The notes: generated by a model not told the origin, from the letters alone. A DNA stretch of 64,000 nucleotides from Croceivirga sp009797885 (GCA_045866215.1 AP035880.1:2232001-2296000); one strand, 5' to 3'. Positions 49,646-59,512 are shown, counted from the stretch's first letter. Numbers and translations: made by a program.

Positions 49646-50845
49646 CTAGACTGAGTCCTTTATAAATAATAGCATATCCTCGGCGAGATTGGCCCTATCA
49701 AAATCCGCAATCATGTCATCAAAGGCGTATTTCTTGTTTTCTTGTGCCATAATCCAATGCGCTTTCTCAGTGAAATCCGTCATATTTTCCGGCTCAAAAG
49801 GGATTCCAATATCATATTTTTCGACCAGATCCCTAGACTCTCCTTCTACACCTAGTAGAATAGGTTTATGCATTGCTGCCAATTCGAAAATTTTAGATGG
49901 GATAACTGTTTTAAAGGTATCAGACTTTCTCAAGTTTACCAAAGCTGCATCCAATATGGAAATATATCGTCCAACCTCATTCTTAGGAACGGGGTCTAAC
50001 ATGGTTACATTTACCAAGTTCATTTCTTTTTTTTGTTCAAGCAATTTTTCCTTTTCAGCACCGGTCCCCAAGAAGAGAAAGTGCATTCTATCTTCTTTTA
50101 TTTTTGCAGCACATTCAAGTACGAAATCCAATGCATGTGCCATCCCATGTGTGCCAATGTATCCAATAACGTATTTATTGTTCAAGTTTAGTTCTTTGAG
50201 CAAAGTTGAATCTTTGCTTCTCGGAGAAAAGAGATTTGTGTTAACTCCATTTTTTACAATTGCTATTTTAGAATCCTTTATCCCATGTCTTTCTTTTAAT
50301 ATGGCTTTAAAAGAATCTGTAACGGTTACAATTTTCCACGCTGATTTATACATTCTCCTTTCAAGAAACTCAAAGTATTTTATCGCCGGATTGTCCTCCA
50401 TCGCTCCTACTGCTTTTATAGATTCCGGCCAAAGATCCCGAATCTCCATAACCCATTTTTTTCTCTTCCAAAATGCCAACCATCTGCCGGATATTGCGGT
50501 GAAAAACTGTGGGGAAGTAGCTATAATCAAATCTGTTTTAATAAATAAGCCAGCAAAAAAGGACATGAACATGAAGCTTGCATAGTCAATTATTCTTTTA
50601 ACAAAACCTTTATTTGCAGTTATGTAAGTCCAAACTCGAATTACCTGAATGCCATCGATTACTTCCTCTTGATATAGTTTATTCTTGTAGCCCTTATATA
50701 CTTTTCCTTCAGGAAAATTTGGGGCACATGTAATTACCGTGACTTCTTCTCCATTTTTCACCCATTCTTTACAGTGCTCATAAGTTCGGGTAGCCGGCGC
50801 ATTTACCTCGGGCGGGAAGTTGTCGGTCAAAAAAAGTATTTTCAT
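49646..50845 (-). CDS. Glycosyltransferase family 4 (WbuB-like)
   Basis: A 399-residue GT4 enzyme resembling WbuB/WcaI: start ILFLTDNFPPEVNAPATRTY, YEHCKEWVKNG, VWTYITANKGFVKRIIDYAS, VMEIRDLWPESIKAVG, and the C-terminal Glu pair region PSKIFELAAMHKPILLG. In other bacteria WbuB adds N-acetyl-L-fucosamine or related sugar onto the lipid-linked first sugar. It overlaps the heparinase-like gene by four bases. Confidence 0.92.
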   Translation of the reverse strand: MKILFLTDNFPPEVNAPATRTYEHCKEWVKNGEEVTVITCAPNFPEGKVYKGYKNKLYQEEVIDGIQVIRVWTYITANKGFVKRIIDYASFMFMSFFAGLFIKTDLIIATSPQFFTAISGRWLAFWKRKKWVMEIRDLWPESIKAVGAMEDNPAIKYFEFLERRMYKSAWKIVTVTDSFKAILKERHGIKDSKIAIVKNGVNTNLFSPRSKDSTLLKELNLNNKYVIGYIGTHGMAHALDFVLECAAKIKEDRMHFLFLGTGAEKEKLLEQKKEMNLVNVTMLDPVPKNEVGRYISILDAALVNLRKSDTFKTVIPSKIFELAAMHKPILLGVEGESRDLVEKYDIGIPFEPENMTDFTEKAHWIMAQENKKYAFDDMIADFDRANLAEDMLLFIKDSV

Positions 50846-52419
50846 AACAAGATGGTAGTTGTTAATTCCTTTGAGAATGACACACAGATTTTTTTGGATA
50901 TTTCAGTTTTGTTGAAGCCAGCGCAGTATTTGTAGTCTTCTATCTTAATGTCGTTGATTTCTCCTTCAAAACCTAAGGAAACATTCATTTTTCCAAAAGA
51001 CACATGTCTATTATTTAAGACAATATCCTTTATTGACGGATGAATATGAAAAAATGCTTGAGATTCTATCTTCTTGCTTTTATTTGACAAAACCCTATCA
51101 TTTATGATAATTCTTTCGGTTGTGCTAAAGCTTCTCTCGTGAATCAGTCCTATAGACAAATAACCGTCATGTGAAGCTGAAACCATATTTGCACTTTCCC
51201 GTAGGTTGACAATCTTGGCTCTCTTTGCTACTCTGAATCCTCCCCAAACCTGGGTTTGCTCATGAGCTCCAATTTTTACCGTATTATGTGCCGATGTTTC
51301 TCGTTCACTTTGACGCAAATGATTCTTTTCATATGTCGAGGTTCCCGTATCTACGATAAAAGGCCTTTCATTGATTTGTAATTCAAAACTGAAGGTGTCC
51401 GAATGGGCATGCCCTGGTTGATAATCCGGGCCAATATTTCCAACATCAATAAAAAGTTCATAGTTGAATTTATTGAACTTTCGATACCCAGAATCTGATA
51501 GCTCACCTTTTGACCATTTTAAACCAAGGGTTTTTGCATAACCAAAAAGTTTATCTGAAGACGGTGCTATTCCATAAGCGCTGTCATTGACCATAGGGAT
51601 ATTACCATTGTAAAAAGTAACCGCCTGAAGCCAAGAAAGCATTTTGGATGCTTTTCCTCTGAGAAAGAGAAGCAAATCATCTGTTTGCCACATGTTCAGT
51701 TGAGCTAGATTTATGCAATCCAACAAATGGTGCAATAAAATTTGATGATACATTGGTGAGAGTTCAAAATGTGCGCCGTCTCCCAAAATCTGTTCTTTTA
51801 ATTCTGAAATAAGAATTGATTTCGCTTTTTCGTAAATTTTGTCATCCTTGAAATAATAGGCGCCAAAAAAAAGGGAATACCCATTTTCCAGCAAATGGTT
51901 GCCAAGCAAATGGTATTCCAGGTTATGAAGAAGGGTTTGGTATTGATTGTAAAGGCTTTGATTTATCTCTTTTTCGGAAATATCATTCTTTGATAGGAAT
52001 TTAATCCAGTTGATGCCACGCAGAGAGATCGGGTAGGGTTCCAAGCCATCTTTTAGTCCTTTTTCACTGGTAATATAATCCCAGATCAACCCTAATGCTT
52101 TTCCCTGCTGCACGTTTTCTTGGCTCAAAAAATCAAAATAATTGAGATTGTAGGTCCATAGCTTACCATAGTTGGAAAAATTCCAATCTATTTTTTCTTC
52201 AAACTGATGTGAAATATTAAGAAAGCAAAAGGTTTTATGGTCAATGAAACAATCATCAAAAAAAAGCGAATCCCTCCATTGTAAAGGATGGACTTCTTTC
52301 GTCAATAGTTGATTGTAAACTTTTTTACCCAACTTATTTCGAATCAAATAATAAAGTCGATAATAAACTTGTTTATAATGCAGGTATTTGACGGTATTGA
52401 ACAACTTGAAAAAACTCAC
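50842..52419 (-). CDS. Heparinase II/III-like protein of the polysaccharide locus
   Basis: A 525-residue protein with a helical toroid N-terminal part (WTYNLNYFDFLSQ, GLEPYPISLRGINWIKFLSK) and a C-terminal beta-sandwich (QPGHAHSDTFSFELQINERP with FIVDTGTSTYE), typical of the heparinase II/III family. Members often lie in surface-glycan clusters next to WbuB-like and two-domain oxidoreductase genes; they may trim or modify an uronic-acid-containing chain. No signal peptide is evident. Overlaps the neighbouring genes at both ends by four bases. Confidence 0.88.
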   Translation of the reverse strand: MSFFKLFNTVKYLHYKQVYYRLYYLIRNKLGKKVYNQLLTKEVHPLQWRDSLFFDDCFIDHKTFCFLNISHQFEEKIDWNFSNYGKLWTYNLNYFDFLSQENVQQGKALGLIWDYITSEKGLKDGLEPYPISLRGINWIKFLSKNDISEKEINQSLYNQYQTLLHNLEYHLLGNHLLENGYSLFFGAYYFKDDKIYEKAKSILISELKEQILGDGAHFELSPMYHQILLHHLLDCINLAQLNMWQTDDLLLFLRGKASKMLSWLQAVTFYNGNIPMVNDSAYGIAPSSDKLFGYAKTLGLKWSKGELSDSGYRKFNKFNYELFIDVGNIGPDYQPGHAHSDTFSFELQINERPFIVDTGTSTYEKNHLRQSERETSAHNTVKIGAHEQTQVWGGFRVAKRAKIVNLRESANMVSASHDGYLSIGLIHERSFSTTERIIINDRVLSNKSKKIESQAFFHIHPSIKDIVLNNRHVSFGKMNVSLGFEGEINDIKIEDYKYCAGFNKTEISKKICVSFSKELTTTILL

Positions 52420-53663
52420 GGAGATAAGGTGTTTTTTTCTTTGTATGAGAGCAAACCAATAAAAAATAGCACAGGTAATATTCCAGCTTGCCTACTCAAG
52501 AATGGTTCAATCAAACAAATGGTAAAAACAAACCCGGTATAGATAAGGAGCATAAAATTTTTATCATGATATGCCCTCCGGAAAAGTGAGATGAAGATTC
52601 CCAAAAAAAGAAGGACAGCAATAATTCCAGATCCTATATACGTTTTAAAAAATTCATTGTGTGGGTCATAAACCCCTCTCTCCAACAAAAACGTGTAGTT
52701 ATATTTTATCAGTTTTTCTTTTACCACATTGTTGATATCCCCAATGCCATAACCAAATAGGGGTGCTTCTCCGATTAGTTCCAAGGAGCATTTTGCATAT
52801 TGAAAACGTTCTATCAGGCTCCCTTCCCTGTTTTGCTCGATTACCCCCAATTGCTCTATGGATTGACGAAACCTTATTTTGGCAAGATAAAACCCCAAAG
52901 ACAAAATGAGAATAAATACAGATAGAATAATTGTTCGCTTTTTTGTCTTGCTCTGTTTAAATTCTTGATAGGTCATATAAGTTAAAAGAGCAACCAAGAG
53001 AATGATTGCGACCTTGGACAACAACAAGAATATTACAAAAATGAATGTGAAGGCAACCAGATACCTAAAAAGGCTTTTTTTTATGATGCGCTTATTAAAA
53101 TAAAGAAACAATAAGCTCGATAATAGTGAAAAGGAAAAATATAGTCTGTGTACGTCGAATATTATAAAATTTGCCCCACTATGGTATGCAATGTAATGAA
53201 AGGTCCCCAGTGTTATTCCTTCATTAATTGTTCTGTCAATGAAATACATTTTTTCATTAAAAAAGAAATATCCCAAGTTGAAAAAACAATAAATACAAAT
53301 CAAAAAATTACTGATTATAAAAATTTTTATCAGCTTATCTGATGGCCATTTATTGACCAATAAAAACAAAAGTGGTGCCATCAGATAGAACAATCTGTGT
53401 TCAATAGCTTTTAATCCTTCAGACATGTCAGAAGACCATGCGACCGAAATTAGCTGCCAAACAAATAAAAGGACGAAGAATAAAAAACAGCTTTTATATA
53501 CCTCAAGGTTTTTCAAAACCACGGATTTGTTTGACCGAATTATCGCAATTACAATCATTAATCCTATCAGGGGAGATAATATCTTGATGTCCAAAGGCAT
53601 TAGAAATACAAAAATGCCGGTGATCAGAAAATTCGCTTTATCAAGATATTTCTCTTTAACCAT
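52416..53663 (-). CDS. O-antigen ligase/polymerase family protein
   Basis: A 415-residue membrane protein with about 11 helices and a large periplasmic loop before the penultimate helices that contains LFGYGIGDINNVVKEKLIK and the His-containing ERGVYDPHNEFFKTYIGSGI, the motif of WaaL/Wzy-type O-antigen ligases (the H-N-x-x-x pattern). It either joins the glycan to lipid A core or polymerises it. The region is visibly richer in A and T than the housekeeping genes to its left. Confidence 0.86.
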   Translation of the reverse strand: MVKEKYLDKANFLITGIFVFLMPLDIKILSPLIGLMIVIAIIRSNKSVVLKNLEVYKSCFLFFVLLFVWQLISVAWSSDMSEGLKAIEHRLFYLMAPLLFLLVNKWPSDKLIKIFIISNFLICIYCFFNLGYFFFNEKMYFIDRTINEGITLGTFHYIAYHSGANFIIFDVHRLYFSFSLLSSLLFLYFNKRIIKKSLFRYLVAFTFIFVIFLLLSKVAIILLVALLTYMTYQEFKQSKTKKRTIILSVFILILSLGFYLAKIRFRQSIEQLGVIEQNREGSLIERFQYAKCSLELIGEAPLFGYGIGDINNVVKEKLIKYNYTFLLERGVYDPHNEFFKTYIGSGIIAVLLFLGIFISLFRRAYHDKNFMLLIYTGFVFTICLIEPFLSRQAGILPVLFFIGLLSYKEKNTLSP

Positions 53664-53666
53664 CCA

Positions 53667-55787
53667 TTATTCAATTGTAATCCATTTCTGCTTTTTTAAA
53701 GAATCAATCGCCGCTATGGAAGCTTTGCTTGTATTAACGATTTCATCGAAGGAAATTATTGGATTTCCCCCTTTTCGCTGTTGTTCTATAAGCGCATTAA
53801 ACTGATTAAAATGTCCTTTGTCTTGTTTGGTGGAAATGTTCTTCCCATTCTTAAAGCCATAGGTCTTTAATTTTCTCCAATTGTCCATAATCATGGTTCT
53901 TTCTTGGGAATATACCTCAACACGCTCTTTAGAGTACGCCTTACTGCCATTTGAAAAGTAGTTAATTGTTGCATTGGTGCCATTTTCATATTTTAAGAGA
54001 ATACTGGCGTTATCCGTATTTTCTTTTGGGTTCAATCCCATAGCATTCATACATACGGCCTTCACGTTACTTCCTGCCAAGTATGTGCACAGATCGATAT
54101 AATGGCAGGCTTCTCCAATTATTCTGCCCCCTCCAATTTCCATATCATGCACCCAAACATCCGAGGGTATATATCCCGCATTCATGGTTGCTACAATGTT
54201 CATGGGGCTATTGTCGTTGCCCAAAAGTTTCTTCATCTTTTTGGCGATTGGAGCAAATCGTCTATTAAACCCAACACTCAGGTTAACATTTTGGCCTTTG
54301 TATGCCCCGATAATTTCCTGAATTTCCACATTGTTAAGTGCCAAGGGTTTTTCCACAAACACACTTTTTCCGGACCTTAAGGTCTCCAACACCATGGGTG
54401 CATGCATATTATGCTTTGTGGTTATAAACACCAAATCAACCTCATTGTCGTTTAAAATTTCTTTGTAATCTGTGGTTGACTTTGCGATTGCGTATCGCTT
54501 TGCCATAATGGTAGAAGACAAACCTCCTGAACTACCAATATACTTTATGTCTACATTTAGTTTTTTAAGGCTGGGCAATATGGTTGAACTCGTAAAATTA
54601 CCTGCTCCAATAATGCCAATAACACCTTTTTTGCCTTCAAAAGAAGTGTTATTGATAGTTACGGTACTTTTTGGCCGGTCAGCCTTATCATATTCCAAAA
54701 TTGAGGCAATGGACTTGGAGCTGCCTATATCTTTATAAATATTTTGAAAGCTCTTTAAAGGTACACGCTCTGTGATCAAGGGCCCAACATCCAACGAGTC
54801 CTTTGAAATTGCGTTCAATATTGCTTCAAAATTTCTTTTTTCTGTCCAGCGTACATAACCAATTGGATAATCATTGCCTTTTTGTTCGTATTCTTCATCA
54901 TAGCGCCCCGGCCCGTAGGAACATGATACCTGAAACGAAATTTCCTTTTCGTAAAAATCCGCTCTACTGATATTTAAACCTATAACCCCAACCAAAATGA
55001 CCCTTCCCCGTTTTCTGCACATTTGAGCCGATTGTGAAATAATTTCATTGCTTTTATTTGAAGCAGTGATGATAACCCCATCTGCACCGATTCCATTGGT
55101 ATACGATTCAACAAATTTTATTTGATCGGTACCTTCTGCCGGATTAATGGCCACAATACCCTTCTTCTTGGCGATACGAATCTTGTCCTGGTCAAAATCA
55201 AAACCTATGACATTGCACCCATTTGCCAAAAGTAACTCTGCGGTAACCAATCCGATCAGTCCGAGACCAACCACTACCATGGTTTCTCCAAAAGTTGGAT
55301 TCAATAATCTTATTCCTTGTAATCCAATGGCACCAATTACGGTAAATGAAGCTTCTTCATCCGTTACATTATCAGGAATCTTAACGACCAGGTTTTTGGG
55401 GATGTTCACATACTCGGCATGGTTACCGTTGGAAGCCACTCGGTCACCTATTCTGAATTCCGTAACACCTCGCCCTACACCAACAACTTCACCCACATTA
55501 CAATATCCTAGCGGCAATGGTTGGCTTAGCTTGTTTCTCACAGAATCCATCGTAGGTTTTAGGCCGTCAGACTTTACTTTGTCCAAAACCATTTTTACTT
55601 TGTCAGGCTGCTGTTTGGCCTTTTGGATAAAATTTGCCTTGCCAAACTCGACCAACATGCGTTCTGTTCCTAGAGAGACCAGTGATTTTGTGGTTTTGAT
55701 CAATACATGGCCCGATTTCACAATAGGTACAGGGACCTCTTGCAATATGGTTTCTCCGTTCTTTATATCTTGGATAATTTGTTTCAT
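53667..55787 (-). CDS. Two-domain oxidoreductase (zinc-type dehydrogenase plus Gfo/Idh/MocA)
   Basis: A 706-residue fusion. Residues to about 360 are a medium-chain dehydrogenase-like unit (PLGYCNVGEVVGVGRGVTEF, then VVVGLGLIGLVTAELLL for NAD binding). From about 385 a Gfo/Idh/MocA unit begins (KGVIGIIGAGNFTSSTILPS, EKPLAL with the catalytic Lys, GRIIGEACHYIDLCTYLAGS). It is always met in surface-glycan loci with heparinase-like and WbuB-like genes; the sugar step is unknown. Starts one base from the stop-start boundary of the HisF-like gene. Confidence 0.9.
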   Translation of the reverse strand: MKQIIQDIKNGETILQEVPVPIVKSGHVLIKTTKSLVSLGTERMLVEFGKANFIQKAKQQPDKVKMVLDKVKSDGLKPTMDSVRNKLSQPLPLGYCNVGEVVGVGRGVTEFRIGDRVASNGNHAEYVNIPKNLVVKIPDNVTDEEASFTVIGAIGLQGIRLLNPTFGETMVVVGLGLIGLVTAELLLANGCNVIGFDFDQDKIRIAKKKGIVAINPAEGTDQIKFVESYTNGIGADGVIITASNKSNEIISQSAQMCRKRGRVILVGVIGLNISRADFYEKEISFQVSCSYGPGRYDEEYEQKGNDYPIGYVRWTEKRNFEAILNAISKDSLDVGPLITERVPLKSFQNIYKDIGSSKSIASILEYDKADRPKSTVTINNTSFEGKKGVIGIIGAGNFTSSTILPSLKKLNVDIKYIGSSGGLSSTIMAKRYAIAKSTTDYKEILNDNEVDLVFITTKHNMHAPMVLETLRSGKSVFVEKPLALNNVEIQEIIGAYKGQNVNLSVGFNRRFAPIAKKMKKLLGNDNSPMNIVATMNAGYIPSDVWVHDMEIGGGRIIGEACHYIDLCTYLAGSNVKAVCMNAMGLNPKENTDNASILLKYENGTNATINYFSNGSKAYSKERVEVYSQERTMIMDNWRKLKTYGFKNGKNISTKQDKGHFNQFNALIEQQRKGGNPIISFDEIVNTSKASIAAIDSLKKQKWITIE

Positions 55788-56552
55788 TCAACTCAGTAAT
55801 TTTCTCTTTTCATCCCTGTTGGGATAATTTATCAATACGGCCTTGAACTTTCCCTTAAATACAAATAGGCTTCCTGCCGCCACGCCAATCACCTTGTATT
55901 TCTCAATGATACTTTTGATGTCTTCCAAACTTCCAGCACCCCCCAATACTGTTAAGGGCAAATCAATTGCAGATCTCACCAAATCGATCAAACTGGTATC
56001 ATAACCCTTCATTACACCATCATTATCAATGGAATTGATTACAATTTCACCTGCGCCCAACGCTTCAAATTTTTTGGCAAGCTCAACAGGACTCTTACTG
56101 GTGGGTTTTGTTCCGTTGTGGATATAAACTTGATACTTTCCGAACAACCCTTTCTTTTTCACATCCAGGACCACTATTACACTTTGCACCCCAACTGCTT
56201 TTGCTATATCGGATATTAGATTAGGGTTTTCAATTGCAGCAGAACTCAGTGCTACCTTTTCAGCTCCCAAATGAACAATCTTTTTGGCGTGCTCCACAGT
56301 TTTAACCCCTCCGCCATAACAGAGTGGCATTCGCGACTCATTGGCCAAATTTTCGATCATGCCAAAATCCGGTTCCCTTCCTTCCTTAGTGGCATCAATA
56401 TCAATGACCATAAGCTCATCCACTTCTTTTTCATTAAAGATTTTCACCGCATTTATTGGATCCCCAACATACTTGCCATCCTTAAACTGAACCGTTTTTA
56501 CCAAGCCTTTGTTTCTGACCAACAGACAGGGAATAATTCTTGAGCGCAGCAT
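55788..56552 (-). CDS. HisF-like acetamidino-modification protein
   Basis: A 254-residue (beta-alpha)8-barrel similar to the imidazole glycerol phosphate synthase cyclase. The first catalytic Asp of HisF (residue 11) is replaced by Leu (PCLLVRN), while the second, Asp130 (VVLDVKKK), is kept; phosphate-binding blocks such as CYGGGVK and VLGGAGSLED are present. Loss of Asp11 argues against a histidine role. With HisH and the amidotransferase it should channel ammonia to convert an N-acetyl to an acetamidino group, as WbpG-HisH2-HisF2 do in Pseudomonas aeruginosa O-antigen. Confidence 0.9.
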   Translation of the reverse strand: MLRSRIIPCLLVRNKGLVKTVQFKDGKYVGDPINAVKIFNEKEVDELMVIDIDATKEGREPDFGMIENLANESRMPLCYGGGVKTVEHAKKIVHLGAEKVALSSAAIENPNLISDIAKAVGVQSVIVVLDVKKKGLFGKYQVYIHNGTKPTSKSPVELAKKFEALGAGEIVINSIDNDGVMKGYDTSLIDLVRSAIDLPLTVLGGAGSLEDIKSIIEKYKVIGVAAGSLFVFKGKFKAVLINYPNRDEKRKLLS

Positions 56553-56555
56553 AAA

Positions 56556-57170
56556 TTATAGGTTTGCGAAGTTTTTGAATACTTGTACCCCGTTGTTATG
56601 GCTTTTTTCAGGATGGAATTGCATACCAAAAATATTACCATGGTTTACGGCCGAAGAGAATTCGATTCCATATTCAGTACTGGCCAGAATATCTTCTTTT
56701 GAATTACAGGAAAAATAATAGGTATGTAAAAAATAAAACCCTTGTTCAAAATCAATATTATCAAAAATGGAGTGTTCTTTTGACGGTTGAATACTATTCC
56801 ACCCCAAATGTGGCAAATGAGGTTTTTGTATGAAAATTTTACTGTCAAATTTTTTTATTTCACCATCGATAAAACCAAGGCCTGGTAGTTTTCCCTCATC
56901 ACTTCGGTTTCCCAATATCTGCATTCCCACACAGACTCCTAAGACCGGGATTTTGTTTTCCAAAACCAATCGATTCAATTCTGCCTGAAACCCAGAGTCC
57001 AAAAGTTCCTGCATTGTTTCGTCAAAAGCTCCAACGCCTGGTAAGATTAACTTTGTGGCACCTGCAAGTTGCGTAGGATTATCGGCAACAATACACTCTA
57101 TGTCCAACTGCTTGTAAATATTTAAGATCGCCTGAATATTACCAGAGCCATAGTTAACGATTTTTATCAT
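56556..57170 (-). CDS. HisH-like glutamine amidotransferase of acetamidino synthesis
   Basis: A 204-residue class I glutaminase with a complete triad: Cys80 (LGVCVGMQ), His186 and Glu188 (GMQFHPEKS). It frees ammonia from glutamine and passes it to the HisF-like partner encoded three bases downstream. It overlaps the amidotransferase gene by four bases, fixing the three as one module. A decayed relative of this gene lies at 59190-59482. Confidence 0.94.
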   Translation of the reverse strand: MIKIVNYGSGNIQAILNIYKQLDIECIVADNPTQLAGATKLILPGVGAFDETMQELLDSGFQAELNRLVLENKIPVLGVCVGMQILGNRSDEGKLPGLGFIDGEIKKFDSKIFIQKPHLPHLGWNSIQPSKEHSIFDNIDFEQGFYFLHTYYFSCNSKEDILASTEYGIEFSSAVNHGNIFGMQFHPEKSHNNGVQVFKNFANL

Positions 57171-58303
57171 CGCTTTCCTCCTTTTTCAAGTCCAAAAATC
57201 CGCATCACTTTTGCCCCAACACTATAAATACTTTCTTGTGATCTGTAGTCCTTATATGTTTTATTGGGGGCGTCCATATAGCTTTGTAGCTCTTCTACTG
57301 TTATGCCTAACTTATTTGCAACAAACTCAAAGTCTTGTTTAATGGTTTTTGGGTCATAAGCGGGTTTTTTGAGTTCTTCCAATGCTTCTTCCCTTGTCAT
57401 TTGATTCGTAAGAATTAAACTTGAGTATTGAACTTTTCTAGTATCGTATCCAAATTTTTTTGGAAGCCAATACGCTTCATAGAATCTGGTAAATCGTGAT
57501 TCAAAATGCTTTTGGGGATATTTTTGATAGCCATAATTATCTACCAAAAACTGCATAGCTTCATCTTTTTTATAAGGAATATGGTCCAATGGACGAATTA
57601 GCTTGATCCCCTTAAAATAAGGTAAATACACCTTATGCCATAAGATGTTGGTCACAGGATAATCTTTAAGTTTACCGGTACCATGTTTTTTATAAATATC
57701 CCTAAGTTGGATTGAATCGGACTGGTAATACATCCACTCCAATGGGTTGCGGACACATTCCGTTGAATAGTTGCCTCCGGTAAGTATGTATTTAATCTTG
57801 TGCTTGGAAGCAAATTTGTACATGGTTGCAAAAAAGGCATGGTCTTGAGGAGTGTCTATATGTGGCACGCCCGACTTAAAATAAGCTAATTGCAGGTCTT
57901 TTATCTCTTCCCAATTAATAACTTCGGTATAAAGGTCCAGCCCCAATCCGTCAACCAAACGCTCAATATTGTTAACTGCAATTTGTGAATTCCAACCCGC
58001 ATCAACATGAAAAACCAAGGGGCGGAGACCATATTTTTCTTTCATGGCATATAAAAGGTATGAACTGTCTATTCCCCCGCTCATACCCATTAAACAGTCA
58101 AAGTCTTTGCCCTTGCCCTCTTTCTTTATTTTGGCAATGATCTCTTTTAAATTTTTCTCGCCTCGTTCATCGGTATGCCAATAGGGTAAAATATCTTTAT
58201 AGTATGTATTGCAATGGTCACAAACACCGTTTTCATCAAAAACAATTTTTGAATCAGTGGTGTCCATAACGCAATTTGTGCAAACCCTATATCCAAGATT
58301 CAT
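57167..58303 (-). CDS. N-acetyl sugar amidotransferase (WbpG-like)
   Basis: A 378-residue PP-loop enzyme. Four Cys at 8, 11, 28 and 31 (CTNC and CDHC) form a metal site, and MGMSGGIDSSYLLYAM carries the ATP PP-loop motif SGGIDSS. C-terminal TRFYEAYWLPKKFGYDTR is typical of the family, which activates the acetamido group of a sugar for amidination, as WbpG does. With HisH and HisF-like proteins it forms an acetamidino module. It is four bases from the methyltransferase gene. Confidence 0.92.
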   Translation of the reverse strand: MNLGYRVCTNCVMDTTDSKIVFDENGVCDHCNTYYKDILPYWHTDERGEKNLKEIIAKIKKEGKGKDFDCLMGMSGGIDSSYLLYAMKEKYGLRPLVFHVDAGWNSQIAVNNIERLVDGLGLDLYTEVINWEEIKDLQLAYFKSGVPHIDTPQDHAFFATMYKFASKHKIKYILTGGNYSTECVRNPLEWMYYQSDSIQLRDIYKKHGTGKLKDYPVTNILWHKVYLPYFKGIKLIRPLDHIPYKKDEAMQFLVDNYGYQKYPQKHFESRFTRFYEAYWLPKKFGYDTRKVQYSSLILTNQMTREEALEELKKPAYDPKTIKQDFEFVANKLGITVEELQSYMDAPNKTYKDYRSQESIYSVGAKVMRIFGLEKGGKR

Positions 58304-58306
58304 ACT

Positions 58307-59179
58307 TTATTCATTTATTGAACCATTAATAGTTGATTTTTTTAATTTCGCCCTAATTAAAAGACTTCTATATTTAGAAGTATAGGGTAATGCCAACGTT
58401 ATCTGCCTTCCCATCATTTTTTTAATTATACTTTTAGCGAAATTTATAAAACCGTCTTTTCTCCTTCTTTTTATTGCAACTATTTCGAACCCAGCATTGT
58501 TTAAAAAAGTAAATATATTTTCTTCTCCTGCAAATACAAGATGATCAGGTAAATCAAGTTCGGAAGGGACTTCTTTATAACTTGACAAATCGCCAATATT
58601 ACCTGTTTCCATAAAAAATTCTCCCCCTGGAGCTAAAATCTTTTTTAATTCTATCAAAAAAACATCGAATTCTGGAATATGTGAAAATACGTTGACCAAT
58701 GATATATAATCAAATTGTTCATTTATATCTTTAAGATAGCATTCTTTGATGTTAAGTCCTCGTTTCAATGCATTCTCAACTTTAGGTTTCATCGGTTCTA
58801 TCCCCAATATTTTACTATCTGAAGTAGCTAATCTTGAAATTGCCTCAATAAATTCACCATATCCAGCACCAATATCCAACCAAGAAATCTTTTTATGTTC
58901 ACTCCAAACATCAGAATACATTTCTCCAATTGTTTTTTCGTATAAAGGGATGTTTGATTTTACGCGACGGGCAATTGCGGTTCTATTGTGGTCTACATCG
59001 CTATGTACCCCTGTTTTTACGGCATCATTTATTAAAAATTCTACAGGACGGGGGTTTACATAAACAAAACCACAGTTTAGACATTTAACAGCTGTGAATC
59101 CATTTTCCACCGCCCAAGGATAACTTTCCGATTTTTTACAACATGGGCAGCTTATTAATTCAGTCTTTTTATCTTTCAT
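58307..59179 (-). CDS. SAM-dependent methyltransferase with N-terminal zinc ribbon
   Basis: A 290-residue protein. A four-Cys ribbon (ISCPCCKKSE and VKCLNCGFVYVNPRP) precedes a class I methyltransferase fold with motif I WLDIGAGYGEFIEAIS, then EYISLVNVFSHIPE-like segments (DYISLVNVFSHIPEFD) and MKPKVENALKRG. Methyltransferases of this type modify sugars or nucleotide sugars. It lies between the amidotransferase gene and a decayed hisH copy. The sequence is AT-rich compared with genes left of 47 kb. Confidence 0.88.
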   Translation of the reverse strand: MKDKKTELISCPCCKKSESYPWAVENGFTAVKCLNCGFVYVNPRPVEFLINDAVKTGVHSDVDHNRTAIARRVKSNIPLYEKTIGEMYSDVWSEHKKISWLDIGAGYGEFIEAISRLATSDSKILGIEPMKPKVENALKRGLNIKECYLKDINEQFDYISLVNVFSHIPEFDVFLIELKKILAPGGEFFMETGNIGDLSSYKEVPSELDLPDHLVFAGEENIFTFLNNAGFEIVAIKRRRKDGFINFAKSIIKKMMGRQITLALPYTSKYRSLLIRAKLKKSTINGSINE

Positions 59180-59189
59180 AAAACTTACT

Positions 59190-59482
59190 GTAAAGTATTG
59201 TTTTTAAACTATATATCTGTTGTTAGACAGCAATTGGGCCGAAATTCGATTTTGGTTGGTATATCATTTTCCGAATTACAAGAAAAGTAATTAGGTGTAC
59301 AAAAAATAGAGCCCTTGTTCAAAATCGATATTTTTAAAAATAGGATGTGGTATTGCGGGTCTAATACTGTTCTTGTTCAAATGAGGCAGATTTGGTTTTT
59401 GCACAAACATATCAGAATCAAACTTTTTAACCGTCCCATCAACAGTGCTCATAACACAATTTTGATATATTGTATGCTTCAA
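59190..59482 (-). pseudogene. Fossil of an amidotransferase-hisH pair
   Basis: Reading the minus strand from 59482: residues IYQNCVMSTVDGT resemble the N-terminus of the N-acetyl sugar amidotransferase (VCTNCVMDTTDSK). They run straight into VKKFDSDMFVQKPNLPHLNK, then FKNIDFEQGLYFLYT, close to HisH residues about 105-150 (IKKFDSKIFIQKPHLPHLG, FDNIDFEQGFYFLHT). After a stop the homology continues in a shifted frame as NYFSCNSENDIPTKIEF (HisH: YFSCNSKEDI). So the start of one gene and the 3' half of the next are joined, with a frameshift. Confidence 0.85.
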
Positions 59483-59512
59483 AGTACATTCTGATTTACT
59501 GTCCTCAATGGA

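Noticed and set aside
49689..50585. Plus-strand frame of 298 codons
   Set aside because: Long, but exactly antisense to the WbuB-like glycosyltransferase; Ser/Phe/Ile-rich translation typical of a mirror frame.
55147..55827. Plus-strand frame of 226 codons
   Set aside because: Antisense to the two-domain oxidoreductase; no recognisable motif.
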